DNA from: Halalkalicoccus sp. CG83 | GTDB taxonomy: Archaea; Halobacteriota; Halobacteria; Halobacteriales; Halalkalicoccaceae | Direction: 5' to 3' | NCBI RefSeq assembly: GCF_037081715.1 | Contig: NZ_JAZDDH010000001.1 | Location: 1,798,001-1,862,000 of the forward strand | DNA: 64,000 nucleotides | In this document: positions 1-9,391 of the stretch, piece after piece | Numbering within the stretch: the first letter of the stretch is position 1 | Layout: each line of letters starts with the position of its first letter | The notes under the pieces: model-generated | Told to the model about the DNA's origin: nothing | The model's input: the letters and a program-made list of their open reading frames with translations, nothing else | Database searches by the model: none | Position numbers and translations under genes: made by a program

Positions 1-620
1 CCGTGGACGCAGAAGCCGTAGTCGTGGTCGCGAAGCGCCGTCGCCGCCCGCTCGTGCCAGGCCTCCGCGCGCTCGCCGGGTTCGGGCTGGAGCTTCTCGA
101 TCGCCCGCCGGGCGTTCTCGGCCTGTCGTTCGCCGACCTCCGGACGAGCCGCGGGGATCTCGTAACGGTCGTCCGCGCCGACGTTCACGACGACGTGGAC
201 GCCGGGATCGAGGTTCTCGACCCGGAGTCGGCCGTCCCACTCGAGGAGGAGTGCGGCGTTCTCGTCGAGCACAACGAGGTTGAACCCGTCGTACTCGTAT
301 CGATCGGTCGACCGTTCGATGAACCTCGCGGCCTCCTCGGCGGACTCGCGTTCGAGGACGTCGGCTACGAGCAGCCCGCGCGAGCGTTCGGCGGCGAGGT
401 CGGCGTCGATCCAGCGGTTGGTAACCGCGGCGACCACGCCGTGGTCGTTGTAGCCGATCCAGGTGCCGCCGGCCTCCTCGTCCCACGGGGCGACGATCCG
501 TGGGTTCTCCGCGTACACTCCCGGCGGATGGGCGGGCCGATCCAGCGCTTCGTCACGGTTCGCCGCGACGACGACCGGCGCGTCGGGGAAGACCTGCCAG
601 GCGACGATGAACGTACACAC
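1..620 (-). CDS. NRDE/TANGO2 family protein (3' end outside the window)
   Basis: The reading frame begins with GTG and reads (M)CTFIVAW, followed by the family-defining Asn-Arg-Asp-Glu motif at residues 21-24 (AANRDEALDRPA). Later conserved stretches include GGTWIG around residues 51-56 and VTNRW in the next 20 residues. Cys2 directly after the start is typical of TANGO2-like proteins. About 206 codons are visible and the frame runs off the left edge, so the C-terminal part is missing. The family is widespread but its biochemical role is poorly defined; eukaryotic TANGO2 has been linked to haem or lipid handling. The GTG start was chosen because the Cys2 and NRDE spacing then fits the family. 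It is followed upstream on the same strand by a SUI1 gene 62 bases away. Confidence 0.9.
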   Translation of the reverse strand, partial: MCTFIVAWQVFPDAPVVVAANRDEALDRPAHPPGVYAENPRIVAPWDEEAGGTWIGYNDHGVVAAVTNRWIDADLAAERSRGLLVADVLERESAEEAARFIERSTDRYEYDGFNLVVLDENAALLLEWDGRLRVENLDPGVHVVVNVGADDRYEIPAARPEVGERQAENARRAIEKLQPEPGERAEAWHERAATALRDHDYGFCVH

Positions 621-682
621 GGCAGTGGGTAGATGCGCGAGCGCCATAAACGCACGATCCCACGGGACGACCGGCGTTCAGC

Positions 683-1012
683 TCACTCGAGGAGGAACCC
701 CTCCTCGCGGAGCCGATCGGGCAGGCGTTTTCGGTGGTCGCCCTGGAGCTCGATCCGGCCGTCCTCGACGGTGCCGCCGGTTCCCAGCCGGCGTTTCAGC
801 CGTGAAGCCAATTCGGCCAGATCGACGTCGCGGGGATCGAGTCCCTCGACGATCGTGACCGGCTTCCCGTAGCGGCGTTTCTCCATGCGGATGCTCGCGC
901 GCTGTTGTGCCCGCGCGAGGTCATCGTCGATCCCGAGCTCCGGCGGGAGCCCGGCGATGTCGCCGAGCCCCTTCTTTCGTGCCACGGGATACCGTACGCG
1001 TTCCGAGACCAT
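683..1012 (-). CDS. SUI1/eIF1-family translation initiation factor
   Basis: This 109-residue protein has the SUI1 fold signature in its C-terminal two thirds: a basic strand (MEKRRYGKPVTIVEGL, about 43-58), then LKRRLGTGGTVEDG and QGDHRKRL near the end. In archaea such proteins are aIF1, which acts on the small ribosomal subunit to enforce correct start-codon choice. The length fits the archaeal family. It is divergent from the DUF255 gene, with 86 bases between the two starts. Automatic annotation may call it YciH, the bacterial relative. The GTGGT core and overall layout leave little doubt about the family. Confidence 0.93.
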   Translation of the reverse strand: MVSERVRYPVARKKGLGDIAGLPPELGIDDDLARAQQRASIRMEKRRYGKPVTIVEGLDPRDVDLAELASRLKRRLGTGGTVEDGRIELQGDHRKRLPDRLREEGFLLE

Positions 1013-1098
1013 AGCTTCGCGCCGGTCGGGCCCGTCTCGACGGTAGCCTTGGGGGGCCGACCCCGACTTTACCCGTCGTCGTCCCGTAGCCCGGGACC

Positions 1099-3240
1099 AT
1101 GAGCGTCACCGATCGCAACCGCCTCGACGAGGAGGAGAGCCCGTACCTCCGCCAGCACGCGGACAACCCGGTCAACTGGCAGCCCTGGGACGACGCCGCG
1201 CTCGAGGAAGCCCGCGAGCGTGACGTCCCGATCTTCCTCTCGGTCGGCTACTCCGCGTGTCACTGGTGTCACGTGATGGAGGACGAGAGCTTCGAGGACG
1301 AGGGGATCGCCGAGAAGCTGAACGAGGGGTTCGTTCCGATCAAGGTCGATCGAGAGGAACGGCCCGACCTCGACAGCATCTATCAGACGATCTGTCAGCT
1401 GGTCACTCGCAGGGGCGGTTGGCCGCTGTCGGTCTGGCTCACGCCCGACGGCCGGCCGTTCTACGTGGGTACCTACTTCCCGAAGGAGTCGCGCCAGGGG
1501 ATGCCCGGCTTCGGCGACCTCCTCGGGAGCATCCGCGACTCCTGGGAGACCGACCGCGAGGAGATCGAGCGCCGGGCGGACCAGTGGACCGCCGCGCTCG
1601 ACGACGAGCTCGAGGACGTCCCCGAGGGAGGCGAGCGCCCCGAGGGCGTGCTCACGAACGCCGCCCAGGCGGCGCTCCGCGCCGCCGACCGCGAGCACGG
1701 CGGGTTCGGTCAGGGCGGCCCGAAGTTCCCCCAGACCACGCGGCTCGACCTGCTGGGACGCGCGTTCGATCGCACGGGTCGGAAGGCGTACCTCGAGGTC
1801 GTCCGTGAGACGCTCGACGCGATGGCCGACCGCGGGATGTACGACCACCTCGGCGGCGGTTTTCACCGGTACGCCACCGACCGCGAGTGGATCGTCCCCC
1901 ACTTCGAGAAGATGCTCTACGACAACGCCGAACTCCCGAGGGCGTACCTCGCGGGCTACCAGCTCACGGGCGAGGAGCGCTACGCCCGGGTCGTCCGCGA
2001 GACGTTCGGGTTCGTCGACCGGGAGATGAGCCACCCCGAAGGGGGCTTCTACAGCACGCTCGACGCACAGAGCGAGGTCCCCGCCTCGCGCCGCGAGGAC
2101 GACGAGCCCGGCGAGCACGAGGAGGGTGCCTTTTTCGTCTGGACGCCCGAGGAGGTCCGCGACGTCCTCGACGAGGAGCGAGCCGACCTGTTCTGCGATC
2201 GCTACGGCGTCACCGAGTCGGGCAACTTCGAGGGTAGGACGGTACTGACGCTCTCGCGGAGCGTCGAGTCGCTGGCAGAGGAGTACGGGCTCTCGGAGGA
2301 GGAGACCCGCGAACGGCTCGAGGACGCGCGCGGGGAGCTGTTCGAGGCGCGCGAGTCCCGGCCGCGGCCCCGACGCGACGAGAAGGTGCTCGCGGGCTGG
2401 AACGGGCTGATGATCTCCGCGTTCGCGGAGGGCGGCCTGGTCCTCGACGAGGCGTACGCCGATCGGGCCGTCTCCGCGCTCGACTTCGTCCGCGAGCGGC
2501 TGTGGGACGAGGAGGAGGGGCTGCTCTCGCGGCGATTCAAGGACGGACAGGTGAAGGTCGAGGGCTATCTCGAGGACTACGCCTTTCTCGCGCGCGGTGC
2601 GTTCGACTGCTACCAGGCGACCGGCGACGTGCGACACCTCGGCTTCGCGCTGGATCTCGCGCGTGCCATCGAGCGGGAGTTCTGGGACGCCGATCGGGGA
2701 ACCCTCTACTTCACGCCCTCGACGGGCGAGGAGCTCGTCACCCGGCCCCAGGAGCTTCACGATCAGTCGACGCCCTCGAGCCTCGGAGTCGCGGCGGACG
2801 TGCTGCTCTCGCTCTCACATTTCGCCGGCGAGGACGCGCGTTTCGAGGAGATAGTCGAGACCGTTCTAGAGCGCCAGGGCGATCGGATCGAGGGAAGCCC
2901 GCTCGAGCACACGACGCTCGCGCTCGTGGCGGATCGCTTCGAGACCGGCGCGGTCGAACTGACCGTCGCGGCCGACCGCCTGCCCGAGGCCTGGCGAGAC
3001 CGCCTCGCGGAGGCGTACCTCCCCGGAAGCGTGCTCGCGCGGCGCCCGCCGACCGAGGAGGGGCTAAACGAATGGCTCGACGTTCTCGATCTGGAGGAGG
3101 TGCCACCGATCTGGGCCGAACGGACGGCCCGCGACGGGGAGGCGACGATCTACGTCTGTCGGTCGTTCACCTGTTCACCGCCAGTGAACGATATCGAGGA
3201 GGCGCTCTCCTGGGTCGACGATCTCGATCCCTCGAGCTAG
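1099..3240 (+). CDS. DUF255 thioredoxin-domain protein (YyaL/SSP411-like)
   Basis: This 713-residue protein opens with the conserved DUF255 start (NRLDEEESPYLRQHADNPVNW) and has a thioredoxin-like CHWC motif at Cys54 and Cys57 (SACHWCHVMEDESF). The rest, from about residue 190 on, is the (alpha/alpha)6-barrel-like region typical of the YyaL/spermatogenesis-associated protein 20 family, including FPQTTRL, GGFHRYATD, PHFEKMLYDNA and EKVLAGWNGLM. Length matches the family. The function is unproven; a redox or sugar-epimerase-like role has been suggested from fold only. Its 3' end overlaps by four bases the end of a convergent small thioredoxin gene. Confidence 0.95.
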   Translation: MSVTDRNRLDEEESPYLRQHADNPVNWQPWDDAALEEARERDVPIFLSVGYSACHWCHVMEDESFEDEGIAEKLNEGFVPIKVDREERPDLDSIYQTICQLVTRRGGWPLSVWLTPDGRPFYVGTYFPKESRQGMPGFGDLLGSIRDSWETDREEIERRADQWTAALDDELEDVPEGGERPEGVLTNAAQAALRAADREHGGFGQGGPKFPQTTRLDLLGRAFDRTGRKAYLEVVRETLDAMADRGMYDHLGGGFHRYATDREWIVPHFEKMLYDNAELPRAYLAGYQLTGEERYARVVRETFGFVDREMSHPEGGFYSTLDAQSEVPASRREDDEPGEHEEGAFFVWTPEEVRDVLDEERADLFCDRYGVTESGNFEGRTVLTLSRSVESLAEEYGLSEEETRERLEDARGELFEARESRPRPRRDEKVLAGWNGLMISAFAEGGLVLDEAYADRAVSALDFVRERLWDEEEGLLSRRFKDGQVKVEGYLEDYAFLARGAFDCYQATGDVRHLGFALDLARAIEREFWDADRGTLYFTPSTGEELVTRPQELHDQSTPSSLGVAADVLLSLSHFAGEDARFEEIVETVLERQGDRIEGSPLEHTTLALVADRFETGAVELTVAADRLPEAWRDRLAEAYLPGSVLARRPPTEEGLNEWLDVLDLEEVPPIWAERTARDGEATIYVCRSFTCSPPVNDIEEALSWVDDLDPSS

Positions 3241-3644
3241 ACCGAGGCCCCGGTCTCCGGTCCCGCCTCGATCTCGTTGAGCTGTTCGGCGAGGAACTCG
3301 GCGACGGGGATCGGCTCCTTCTCGACGAACCGGGCGACCTTCTCGCCGTTCCGTTCGACGACGATCGTCGGGATGTACTCGACGCCGTACTCCTCGACCT
3401 TCGGGCCCTCCTTCGAGCCGTCCTCGAGCTTCTCGACTTCGTACTGGTGGATCGATTCCTCGGGAACGCCCGCGGCATCGAGCGCCGCGGCGAAGTCGGG
3501 CAGGACGGATCGGCAGTCGCCACACCAGTCGGCCCCCCAGACGTGGATCGTGAGTTCGTCGGCGCGTTCCTCGAACGGCTCGAGTGTCGCCTCGTGGGCA
3601 ACGGGGTCCCAGGTCGGGTTCGGCTCCATCGTTTCGAGCGTCAT
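3237..3644 (-). CDS. Thioredoxin family protein
   Basis: This 135-residue thioredoxin-fold protein carries a WCGDC active-site motif (Cys41 and Cys44, HVWGADWCGDCRSV) and the cis-proline loop in EYIPTIVV. It is likely a cytoplasmic dithiol oxidoreductase. The CGDC sequence differs from the classical CGPC and should alter redox potential. Met6 is an alternative start. It is convergent with the DUF255 gene, itself thioredoxin-like, and lies 46 bases upstream (in its own direction) of the MFS gene end, which it could be transcribed with only by readthrough. Confidence 0.92.
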   Translation of the reverse strand: MTLETMEPNPTWDPVAHEATLEPFEERADELTIHVWGADWCGDCRSVLPDFAAALDAAGVPEESIHQYEVEKLEDGSKEGPKVEEYGVEYIPTIVVERNGEKVARFVEKEPIPVAEFLAEQLNEIEAGPETGASV

Positions 3645-3690
3645 GAGCGGGGGTTGGTCGTCCGGACCCTTAACGGCCGCGCCGACGCCG

Positions 3691-4953
3691 CTAGTCGTCG
3701 GGAACGAACAGACAGAGCACGATTCCGGCGACCGAGATCGCGGCGAGGCCCAGGAAGGCGCCGTCGAAGTAGCCGAGATCCGCGACCGCCCCGACGACCA
3801 GCGGGCCGGTTGCGCCGAGGGCGATCTGGCCGGTCCGCAGCAGGCCGAGGCCGCTTCCCTTCATGTCGTCGGGCAACGCGTTGACGAGGAACGTCTGGGT
3901 GAGCGGCGTCACGCCCACCAGCGCGCTCGCGACCGCCGTGACGATGGCGATCCCCGCAAAGCCGTCGATGAACGGCAGCGCCGCCAGCGCGAGCGTCGAG
4001 ACGGCGATCACGACCAGCAGCGTGGGGCGGGTGCCGAAGCGGTCGCCGCCCGCCCCCGCGACCGGCTGGACGAGCACGCCGACGGCGAAGAAGGCGCCGA
4101 ACAGCCCCGCCGCGACGCTCGGCGCGAGCCCCTTCACCTCGACGAGGTAGGTGGGGTAGAACCCCGTGAAGCCCTGATAGACGAAGAAGAGGAAGACGTG
4201 GACGCCCGTGACGATCAGGATCGTTCGCTCGGCGATCCCGTGGACGACGTAGCGAAGCGTCTCCACCGAGAGCGTGTCGACCGCGCTCGTCGTGCCGGTC
4301 GGCCGTCCGGGAACGACCCGCCAGATCACCAGCGCCATGCAGAAGAACAGCGGCACCGTGACGCCGAAGCCCAGCCGCCAGGAGACGGCGGCCGCGAGCA
4401 CGCCCGCGACGACCGGCAGCAGCGTGTTGCCCGCCTCGCCGGCCGCGAGCGTCAGGCCGACCGCGGTGCCGTCGCGTCGGTCGTAGACGCTCGAGAGGAT
4501 GGTGAAGCGTGCGGGGCCGAACAGCGCGGTCGAGAAGCCGAACACCGCAGTCGCGGCGAACAGCGCGAGCGCGGAGCCCGAGAGCGCGAGCGCGGCGATC
4601 GCCCCCCCTGAGACGACGGTGCTGAGGACGAGCGCGTTGCCCTCGCCCAGCCGGTCGCCGATGATCCCGCCCGGGAACTGTCCGAGGGCGTACGCGAACC
4701 AGAGGACGGTCAACAGCAGCCCCGCGATGGTCAGATCGAGCGTGAACGCCTCGCGGACGTACGGCAACAGCGCGGGAAAGACGAGGCGGACGCCGAGCGA
4801 GAGGAACCAACCGCCCGCCACCCCGACGAGGATCCACCCGCGTCCGTCCCGCCAGAGGTCGTGAGCGATCGCACGGAGGCCATCGGTTCCGGGAAGACGC
4901 ACGTATCGACTCGACGGCGACGGATCGCTTCCCCCTGTCGATTCCGGCAGCAT
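3691..4953 (-). CDS. MFS transporter
   Basis: This is a hydrophobic protein with about 12 predicted membrane spans, starting near GWILVGVAGGWFLSLGVRLVFPALL and including the loop motif GGIIGDRLGEGNAL between spans 2 and 3, characteristic of the major facilitator superfamily. The substrate cannot be read from sequence. I place the start at MLPES (420 residues) because a reverse-strand TATA-like element (GGATATTA, 4988-4995) lies suitably upstream. A start 23 codons further up at 5022 is open but has no visible promoter and would crowd the divergent cysteine synthase promoter. Confidence 0.9.
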   Translation of the reverse strand: MLPESTGGSDPSPSSRYVRLPGTDGLRAIAHDLWRDGRGWILVGVAGGWFLSLGVRLVFPALLPYVREAFTLDLTIAGLLLTVLWFAYALGQFPGGIIGDRLGEGNALVLSTVVSGGAIAALALSGSALALFAATAVFGFSTALFGPARFTILSSVYDRRDGTAVGLTLAAGEAGNTLLPVVAGVLAAAVSWRLGFGVTVPLFFCMALVIWRVVPGRPTGTTSAVDTLSVETLRYVVHGIAERTILIVTGVHVFLFFVYQGFTGFYPTYLVEVKGLAPSVAAGLFGAFFAVGVLVQPVAGAGGDRFGTRPTLLVVIAVSTLALAALPFIDGFAGIAIVTAVASALVGVTPLTQTFLVNALPDDMKGSGLGLLRTGQIALGATGPLVVGAVADLGYFDGAFLGLAAISVAGIVLCLFVPDD

Positions 4954-5026
4954 CGACGGGATTCGACCCGGTCGTGCGTCGGACCCGTAATATCCGTTCG
5001 TCGGGGTATTACCCGCATCCATTAGG

Positions 5027-5036
5027 GGTTTATACC
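5027..5036 (+). promoter_or_regulatory. TATA-like promoter of the cysteine synthase gene
   Basis: The element GGTTTATACC is centred about 27 bases before the ATG at 5058. This is the expected geometry for a haloarchaeal promoter that produces a leaderless transcript. No Shine-Dalgarno sequence is seen before the start codon. Confidence 0.55.
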
Positions 5037-5057
5037 TCTGTCCCGTACTCGCACGCC

Positions 5058-6038
5058 ATGAAGGGGAGCATCCTCGAGACCGTCGGGTCGCCGCTGGTCC
5101 GGGTCTCCTCGCCCGAGGGCGCCACGATCGCGGCGAAGCTCGAGGCGTTCAACCCGGGCGGGTCGGCGAAGGATCGAGCCGCGATGACGATGATCGAGGC
5201 CGCGGAACGCGACGGGCTGCTCTCGCCCGGCGACGCGGTGGTCGAGCCCACGAGCGGCAACACGGGGATCGGGCTGGCGATCGTCTGTGCCGCCCGGGAC
5301 TACGACCTCACCATCGTCATGCCCGCCTCGAAGTCCGAGGAGCGCCGCCGCCTCCTCAGGGCCTACGGCGCGGAGATCGAACTGGTCGAGGGCGAGATGG
5401 AGGACGCCCGCGCGCGCGCCGACCGGATCGCGGAGGAGACCGGCGCCGTCCAGCTGGGCCAGTTCGAGAACCCCGCCAACGCCGAGGCGCACTACCGAAC
5501 GACGGCCCCCGAGATCCTGGAGGAGGTCGAGGGTCGAACGGTCGACGCGCTCGTCGTCTCGGTGGGCACCGGCGGGACGATCACTGGCACGGCGACCCGC
5601 CTGCGCGAGGAGTTCCCCGAGGTGGAGGTGATCGCGGTCGAGCCGGCGGAGAACGCGGTGCTCTCGACGGGCACGCCGGGAAAGGACGAGTACCAGGGGA
5701 TGGGCCCGGGGTTCGTCAGCGACCTGCTCGACGTCGACCTGCTCGACGACGTCGAGACCGTCGAGCTCGCCGATGCGGAAGGGGAGTGTCGCCGACTCGC
5801 CCGCGAGGAGGGGATCCTCGTCGGTCAGTCGAGCGGCGCGGCCTCGGTCGCGGCCCACCGTGTCGCCGAACGACTCGCACAGCCCGAGCTCAACTGTCCC
5901 GAGATGCCCGACCTATCCGACGTGAGCTCGCTCAGCGCCGACGGCGGCCTCGAGGACGGCTACGACGACTGCCCGCTCGTGGTGACGGTCTTCCCCGACA
6001 GCGGCGAGCGCTACCTCTCGACCGGCCTGTTCGGCTGA
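5058..6038 (+). CDS. cysK: PLP-dependent cysteine synthase family protein
   Basis: This 326-residue fold-type II PLP enzyme would make cysteine from O-acetylserine (or a related activated serine) and sulfide. The PLP lysine is Lys38 in GGSAKDRAAM. The phosphate/substrate loop follows as PTSGNTGIGLA, the glycine-rich loop as VGTGGTITGTA, and the C-terminal part includes GQSSGAAS. The start at 5058 is chosen over in-frame upstream codons because homologues begin at this point and a TATA-like box lies 27 bases before it. The subfamily (CysK, CysM or cystathionine beta-synthase-like) is not certain. It is divergent from the MFS gene. Confidence 0.93.
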   Translation: MKGSILETVGSPLVRVSSPEGATIAAKLEAFNPGGSAKDRAAMTMIEAAERDGLLSPGDAVVEPTSGNTGIGLAIVCAARDYDLTIVMPASKSEERRRLLRAYGAEIELVEGEMEDARARADRIAEETGAVQLGQFENPANAEAHYRTTAPEILEEVEGRTVDALVVSVGTGGTITGTATRLREEFPEVEVIAVEPAENAVLSTGTPGKDEYQGMGPGFVSDLLDVDLLDDVETVELADAEGECRRLAREEGILVGQSSGAASVAAHRVAERLAQPELNCPEMPDLSDVSSLSADGGLEDGYDDCPLVVTVFPDSGERYLSTGLFG

Positions 6039-6259
6039 TCGCCGTCGTCCTCGGCGAGCAGCGACACCTGCTCGAACCGTCGGAGTCGCCTCACCCGCTG
6101 GAACGAACGGCAACTCCTCCGCCGGGACGACCCTAATCACGTAGGCACAGCGTTCTCGTCGTTCGGACTGCTCGATACGGACGAGCGCCACGGAGCCCGA
6201 GTGGATGAGTTCACTGCCCGCGTTGGCGGTCACGAGACGACGGGCGAGGCGCTCGCTTC

Positions 6260-6290
6260 GGAGGGTGTCCCCGACACCCTCCTTCTCGTT
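6260..6290 (+). terminator. Hairpin with T-rich tail downstream of cysteine synthase
   Basis: A perfect 10-base inverted repeat, GGAGGGTGTC / GACACCCTCC with a CCC loop (6260-6282), is followed by TTCTCGTTT on the plus strand. It lies about 220 bases after the cysK stop in the 306-base gap 6039-6344, which otherwise shows no convincing gene. It could end the cysK transcript or stabilise its 3' end. Haloarchaeal terminators are usually T-runs, so the role is inferred. Confidence 0.35.
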
Positions 6291-6344
6291 TCCCACGACT
6301 CGAGAGCGACGCCGAGCGCGATCCGGTCGTCGTGCGCGTCGCCG

Positions 6345-6797
6345 TCATCCGCCGAACTCCCCCTCGGTCACGCGCACGACGACCGTCTCCTCGACCTCCC
6401 GGAGGTCGTACTCCGGTACCTCGTCGTCGCGGCGGGTGACGTACATCGGTTCGACCAACCGCCCGTCGGCGACGCCGTAGACCGCGAGACGTCGACCGGT
6501 CTCGCCGGGTTCGACCTCGTCGTCCCGTACCGCCGCCGCCAGCCTTCGCGAGAGCCACTCGTCCTCGTCGATCGAGGGTTCGCGAACGAACACTCGCCGT
6601 GCGAACCGGACGAGATACCAGTTGAGGTCGTTACACAGCGACACCGCGGCGCCAAGACTCACGGTGTCGGCGGCGAGCGTGTTCTCCCACGGACTCGCGA
6701 GGTCGTAGGTCGCGAGCGCCTCCCGGGCGGTCTCGCGGCTCAGAAGCTCGAAACGGACGTCGACGTCGTCGTCACCGACGATACAGACGGTCGTCAC
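6345..6797 (-). CDS. Haloarchaeal conserved protein, DUF5804-like
   Basis: This 150-residue acidic protein begins MTTVCIVGDDDVDVRFELLSR and contains the conserved-looking block TVSLGAAVSLCNDLNWYLVRFARR, which I associate with the haloarchaeal DUF5804 family. There are no membrane spans, signal peptide or obvious catalytic motif. It lies directly downstream of thiI on the same strand, with a 50-base gap, so the two may be co-transcribed. No function is assigned. Confidence 0.78.
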   Translation of the reverse strand: MTTVCIVGDDDVDVRFELLSRETAREALATYDLASPWENTLAADTVSLGAAVSLCNDLNWYLVRFARRVFVREPSIDEDEWLSRRLAAAVRDDEVEPGETGRRLAVYGVADGRLVEPMYVTRRDDEVPEYDLREVEETVVVRVTEGEFGG

Positions 6798-6847
6798 GCT
6801 CGGGCGAACGGGGGGCCGGGGAAAATCGGTTTCGGCTCTACAGAGCG

Positions 6848-8020
6848 CTAGAGCGCGACGGTCTCGAGCGCGGAGAGCGTCTCCTCCACCAGCGGCGTGA
6901 GATCGGGTTCGGCCGCTTCGACCGTCTCGAGCGTAGCGTTCGTCTCGGGGTAGTCGGGAGCGATCCGGTTACAGCCCGCCTCGATGGTGGCGGCCTCGTA
7001 GGTCCCGATCTCGCGGGCCTGTCGGATGATCTCCTGTTTGTCGCGGGTCACCAGCGGCCGATGAACGGGCAGCCCCGTCGCGGGGTCGGTCGTCGCGAGG
7101 TTCACGCTCGTCTGGCTCGACTTCTGGCCGATCGCCTCGCCGGTGACGATCCCGACGGCGCCGACCTCGCGGGCGAGTCCCTCCGCGACGCGGAGCATGA
7201 ACCGTCGCAGCGAGAGCATCCGGGTCTCGCGGGTCGTCTCGACGAGTCGATCCGCGGCCGCACCCGCCGGCGCCACCCGTAGGTCGAACCCGTGGTTCGG
7301 CGCGTACTCGGCGAGGGTACGCGCCGACTCGACCGTGCGGGCGACGTGATCGACGCCACCGTAGGCCTCGAAGTCGAAGTAGAGCGGGACGATCGGCGCG
7401 CCGCGTCTCATCACCTCCCAGGCCGCCACCGGCGAGTCGATCCCGCCGCTCAGGAGCGCGACCAGCGGGCGCTGGGTCCCGAGGGGCAGGCCGCCGGGAC
7501 CGGGGCGCTTCTCCGTGAAGACGAACGCCTCCTCGGACCGACACTCGACGTAGTAGGTATGATCGGGGTTCTCGAGGTCGACCTCGGGGTTCGGAACCGC
7601 GTCCCACACCGCCTGTCCACCCTCGCGTTCGAGGTCCTCGCTCGTGAAGGGGTGGTCGTCGCGCTCGCCGGCGCGGCGGGCACGCACCGCGAAGCTCCCC
7701 TCTTCGTAGTCGACGCGCGCGCTCGCCGCGAGCGCCTCGCTGATCGCGTTTATCGTCGGCTCGACGACGCTACAGGGACTCGCGGAGACGATTCCGAAGA
7801 CGTCAGCGGCGGCGTCGGTCGCACGCCCCAGTTCCTCCGGATCGACGCGAACCCGGGGACGCGTGCGTTCGCCGGTCACGTCGGCGTCGATCCCCCGTCT
7901 CGCGAGCATCGCTCCGAGGTTCTCCCGTAGAGCGCGTTCCATGTCTCGTTGGACCTTCGAGCTCTTGACGCCGACGTCCCCGTAGCGAACGAGAACGGTG
8001 TCGGCTCCGGGAGGATGCAT
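6848..8020 (-). CDS. thiI: tRNA 4-thiouridine synthetase ThiI
   Basis: This 390-residue protein adenylates U8 of tRNA and directs sulfur transfer to form 4-thiouridine; the family can also serve thiazole synthesis. The N-terminal ferredoxin-like region and THUMP domain (about residues 1-165) precede a PP-loop ATP-binding domain with SGGIDS at residues 191-196. A conserved Cys lies near the C-terminus in EAGCNRIAPDYPET. No rhodanese domain is present, so sulfur must come from another donor, as in most archaea. The start (MHPPGADTVLVRYGDVGVKS) matches the family N-terminus. It lies 104 bases downstream of the SAM synthetase on the same strand. Confidence 0.96.
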   Translation of the reverse strand: MHPPGADTVLVRYGDVGVKSSKVQRDMERALRENLGAMLARRGIDADVTGERTRPRVRVDPEELGRATDAAADVFGIVSASPCSVVEPTINAISEALAASARVDYEEGSFAVRARRAGERDDHPFTSEDLEREGGQAVWDAVPNPEVDLENPDHTYYVECRSEEAFVFTEKRPGPGGLPLGTQRPLVALLSGGIDSPVAAWEVMRRGAPIVPLYFDFEAYGGVDHVARTVESARTLAEYAPNHGFDLRVAPAGAAADRLVETTRETRMLSLRRFMLRVAEGLAREVGAVGIVTGEAIGQKSSQTSVNLATTDPATGLPVHRPLVTRDKQEIIRQAREIGTYEAATIEAGCNRIAPDYPETNATLETVEAAEPDLTPLVEETLSALETVAL

Positions 8021-8124
8021 ACGATCGGTAGCCGGTCGTCGTTATAAACCGTCTTCGGGGTGACGGTCGACGGCCGAGCGACCGCCGAGAGAACGGTCCG
8101 GGCCCATCGGTGGCGAAGCCGCGT

Positions 8125-9330
8125 TCAGAACGTCGTGAGCTTCCCGTCGATCACGCGCTGGGTGATGTCGGTGACGTTCGAGAGATCCTCGTCGATGATC
8201 TCGCTGATCTCGTCCTCGATATCGGCGAGTTCGACGCCCTCCTCGGTAACGACGTTGGCGTCGGCGACGTGGGGCTGGTCGATCGGCCGGCCGATCTGGC
8301 TGAGCAACCGGATCCGCAGGTCGCGGATCCCGTCGACCTCGCTCACGACCGATTCGGCGATCTCGGTCGAGAGGAGGTTGTAGATCTTCCCGATGTGGTT
8401 GACGGGGTTCTTCCCCGAGGTGGCCTCCATCGACATCGAGCGGTTGGGCGTGATCAGCCCGTTCGCGCGATTGCCCCGCCCCACCGAGCCGTCGTCGCCC
8501 TGCTCGGCGCTCGTGCCGGTCGTCGTGAGGTAGATCGATCCCTCCTCGTAGTCGTCGGCGGTGTTGACGTGGACGGAGACGTCGCGGTCGGTGTACTGCT
8601 CGGAGAGCTCGGCGACGTGTTCGCGGACGTCCGTCACGGCGTCGTCGTACTCGTCGAGGTCGGCGACGTAAGCGTCGACCATCGCGACGGCGACGGTGAT
8701 GTCGATCCGGTCGTCCTCGCGCTTGCCCATGATCTTGACGTCGGGACCGATCACGGGGTTGGCCTCGCTGTAGCCGCCGTTGAGGCTTCGCTCGGTCTCG
8801 AGGACGATCTGCTCGGTCTCGGTGAGCGGGGCGTGGCCGACGCCGAAGCTCGTGTCGTTGGCCATCGGTACCGTCGCGCCCTCCTCGCCGAAGACCTCCT
8901 GGAGGTCGCCCGACCCCTCGCCGAGCTTCACGTCGATGATGACGTCGGTCCCGAACTCGAGTTCGGGCACCGTCGCGGCGAGGTGGTCGCGGGCGGCCTC
9001 GAGCGCGATCTTCCCCGTCGGGATCCGCGTCCCCTCGTACTCCTTGGTCGCGCGACCCACGATCAGCAGGTAGATCGGATCGACCATCTCGCCGCCGCCG
9101 AACGCGGGGGCGGCGTTGCCGGCGACGAGTTGGGTCTCGTCGGTGTTGTAGTGGAGCACCTTCCCGACGCGCTCGATGTACTCCTGGGAGAGCGCCCGCG
9201 AGACGCTCTCGGAGATGCCGTCACAGATGGAGTCGGGGTGGCCGAGCCCCTTTCGCTCGACGATCTCGACTTCCTGGTCCTCCACCGCGCGACGATCGAT
9301 CGGCTCGACACGGATGTTCCGTTCGGTCAT
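8125..9330 (-). CDS. mat: Archaeal S-adenosylmethionine synthetase
   Basis: This 401-residue enzyme is of the archaeal MAT type, which makes S-adenosylmethionine from methionine and ATP. The N-terminal signature [17 protein letters not shown], the block [14 protein letters not shown] and the C-terminal [14 protein letters not shown] are typical. Length matches the archaeal family and differs from bacterial MetK in sequence. It lies between thiI and the CYTH gene, all on the minus strand. Nearly every residue block is recognisable, so confidence is high. Confidence 0.97.
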   Translation of the reverse strand: MTERNIRVEPIDRRAVEDQEVEIVERKGLGHPDSICDGISESVSRALSQEYIERVGKVLHYNTDETQLVAGNAAPAFGGGEMVDPIYLLIVGRATKEYEGTRIPTGKIALEAARDHLAATVPELEFGTDVIIDVKLGEGSGDLQEVFGEEGATVPMANDTSFGVGHAPLTETEQIVLETERSLNGGYSEANPVIGPDVKIMGKREDDRIDITVAVAMVDAYVADLDEYDDAVTDVREHVAELSEQYTDRDVSVHVNTADDYEEGSIYLTTTGTSAEQGDDGSVGRGNRANGLITPNRSMSMEATSGKNPVNHIGKIYNLLSTEIAESVVSEVDGIRDLRIRLLSQIGRPIDQPHVADANVVTEEGVELADIEDEISEIIDEDLSNVTDITQRVIDGKLTTF

Positions 9331-9391
9331 GCCGGCCGTACACGGTCGGATGTGCTATACCTTGCGATAAGTTCTGCGCCGCGTTCGATAA

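Noticed and set aside
3-632. A plus-strand 209-codon frame at the left edge
   Set aside because: The opposite strand encodes an NRDE protein with a clear motif; the plus frame has no recognisable sequence.
1069-2760. A 563-codon open frame on the minus strand opposite the DUF255 gene
   Set aside because: It is antisense to a well-conserved gene and is rich in Leu/Val/Arg/Glu repeats typical of the complement of high-GC codons. Similar long frames opposite mat, nnr, TFB and the reductase were rejected for the same reason.
5913-6296. A minus-strand frame in the gap after cysK
   Set aside because: It runs into the antisense of cysK and has no family-like blocks; the gap is better explained by the hairpin and untranslated sequence.
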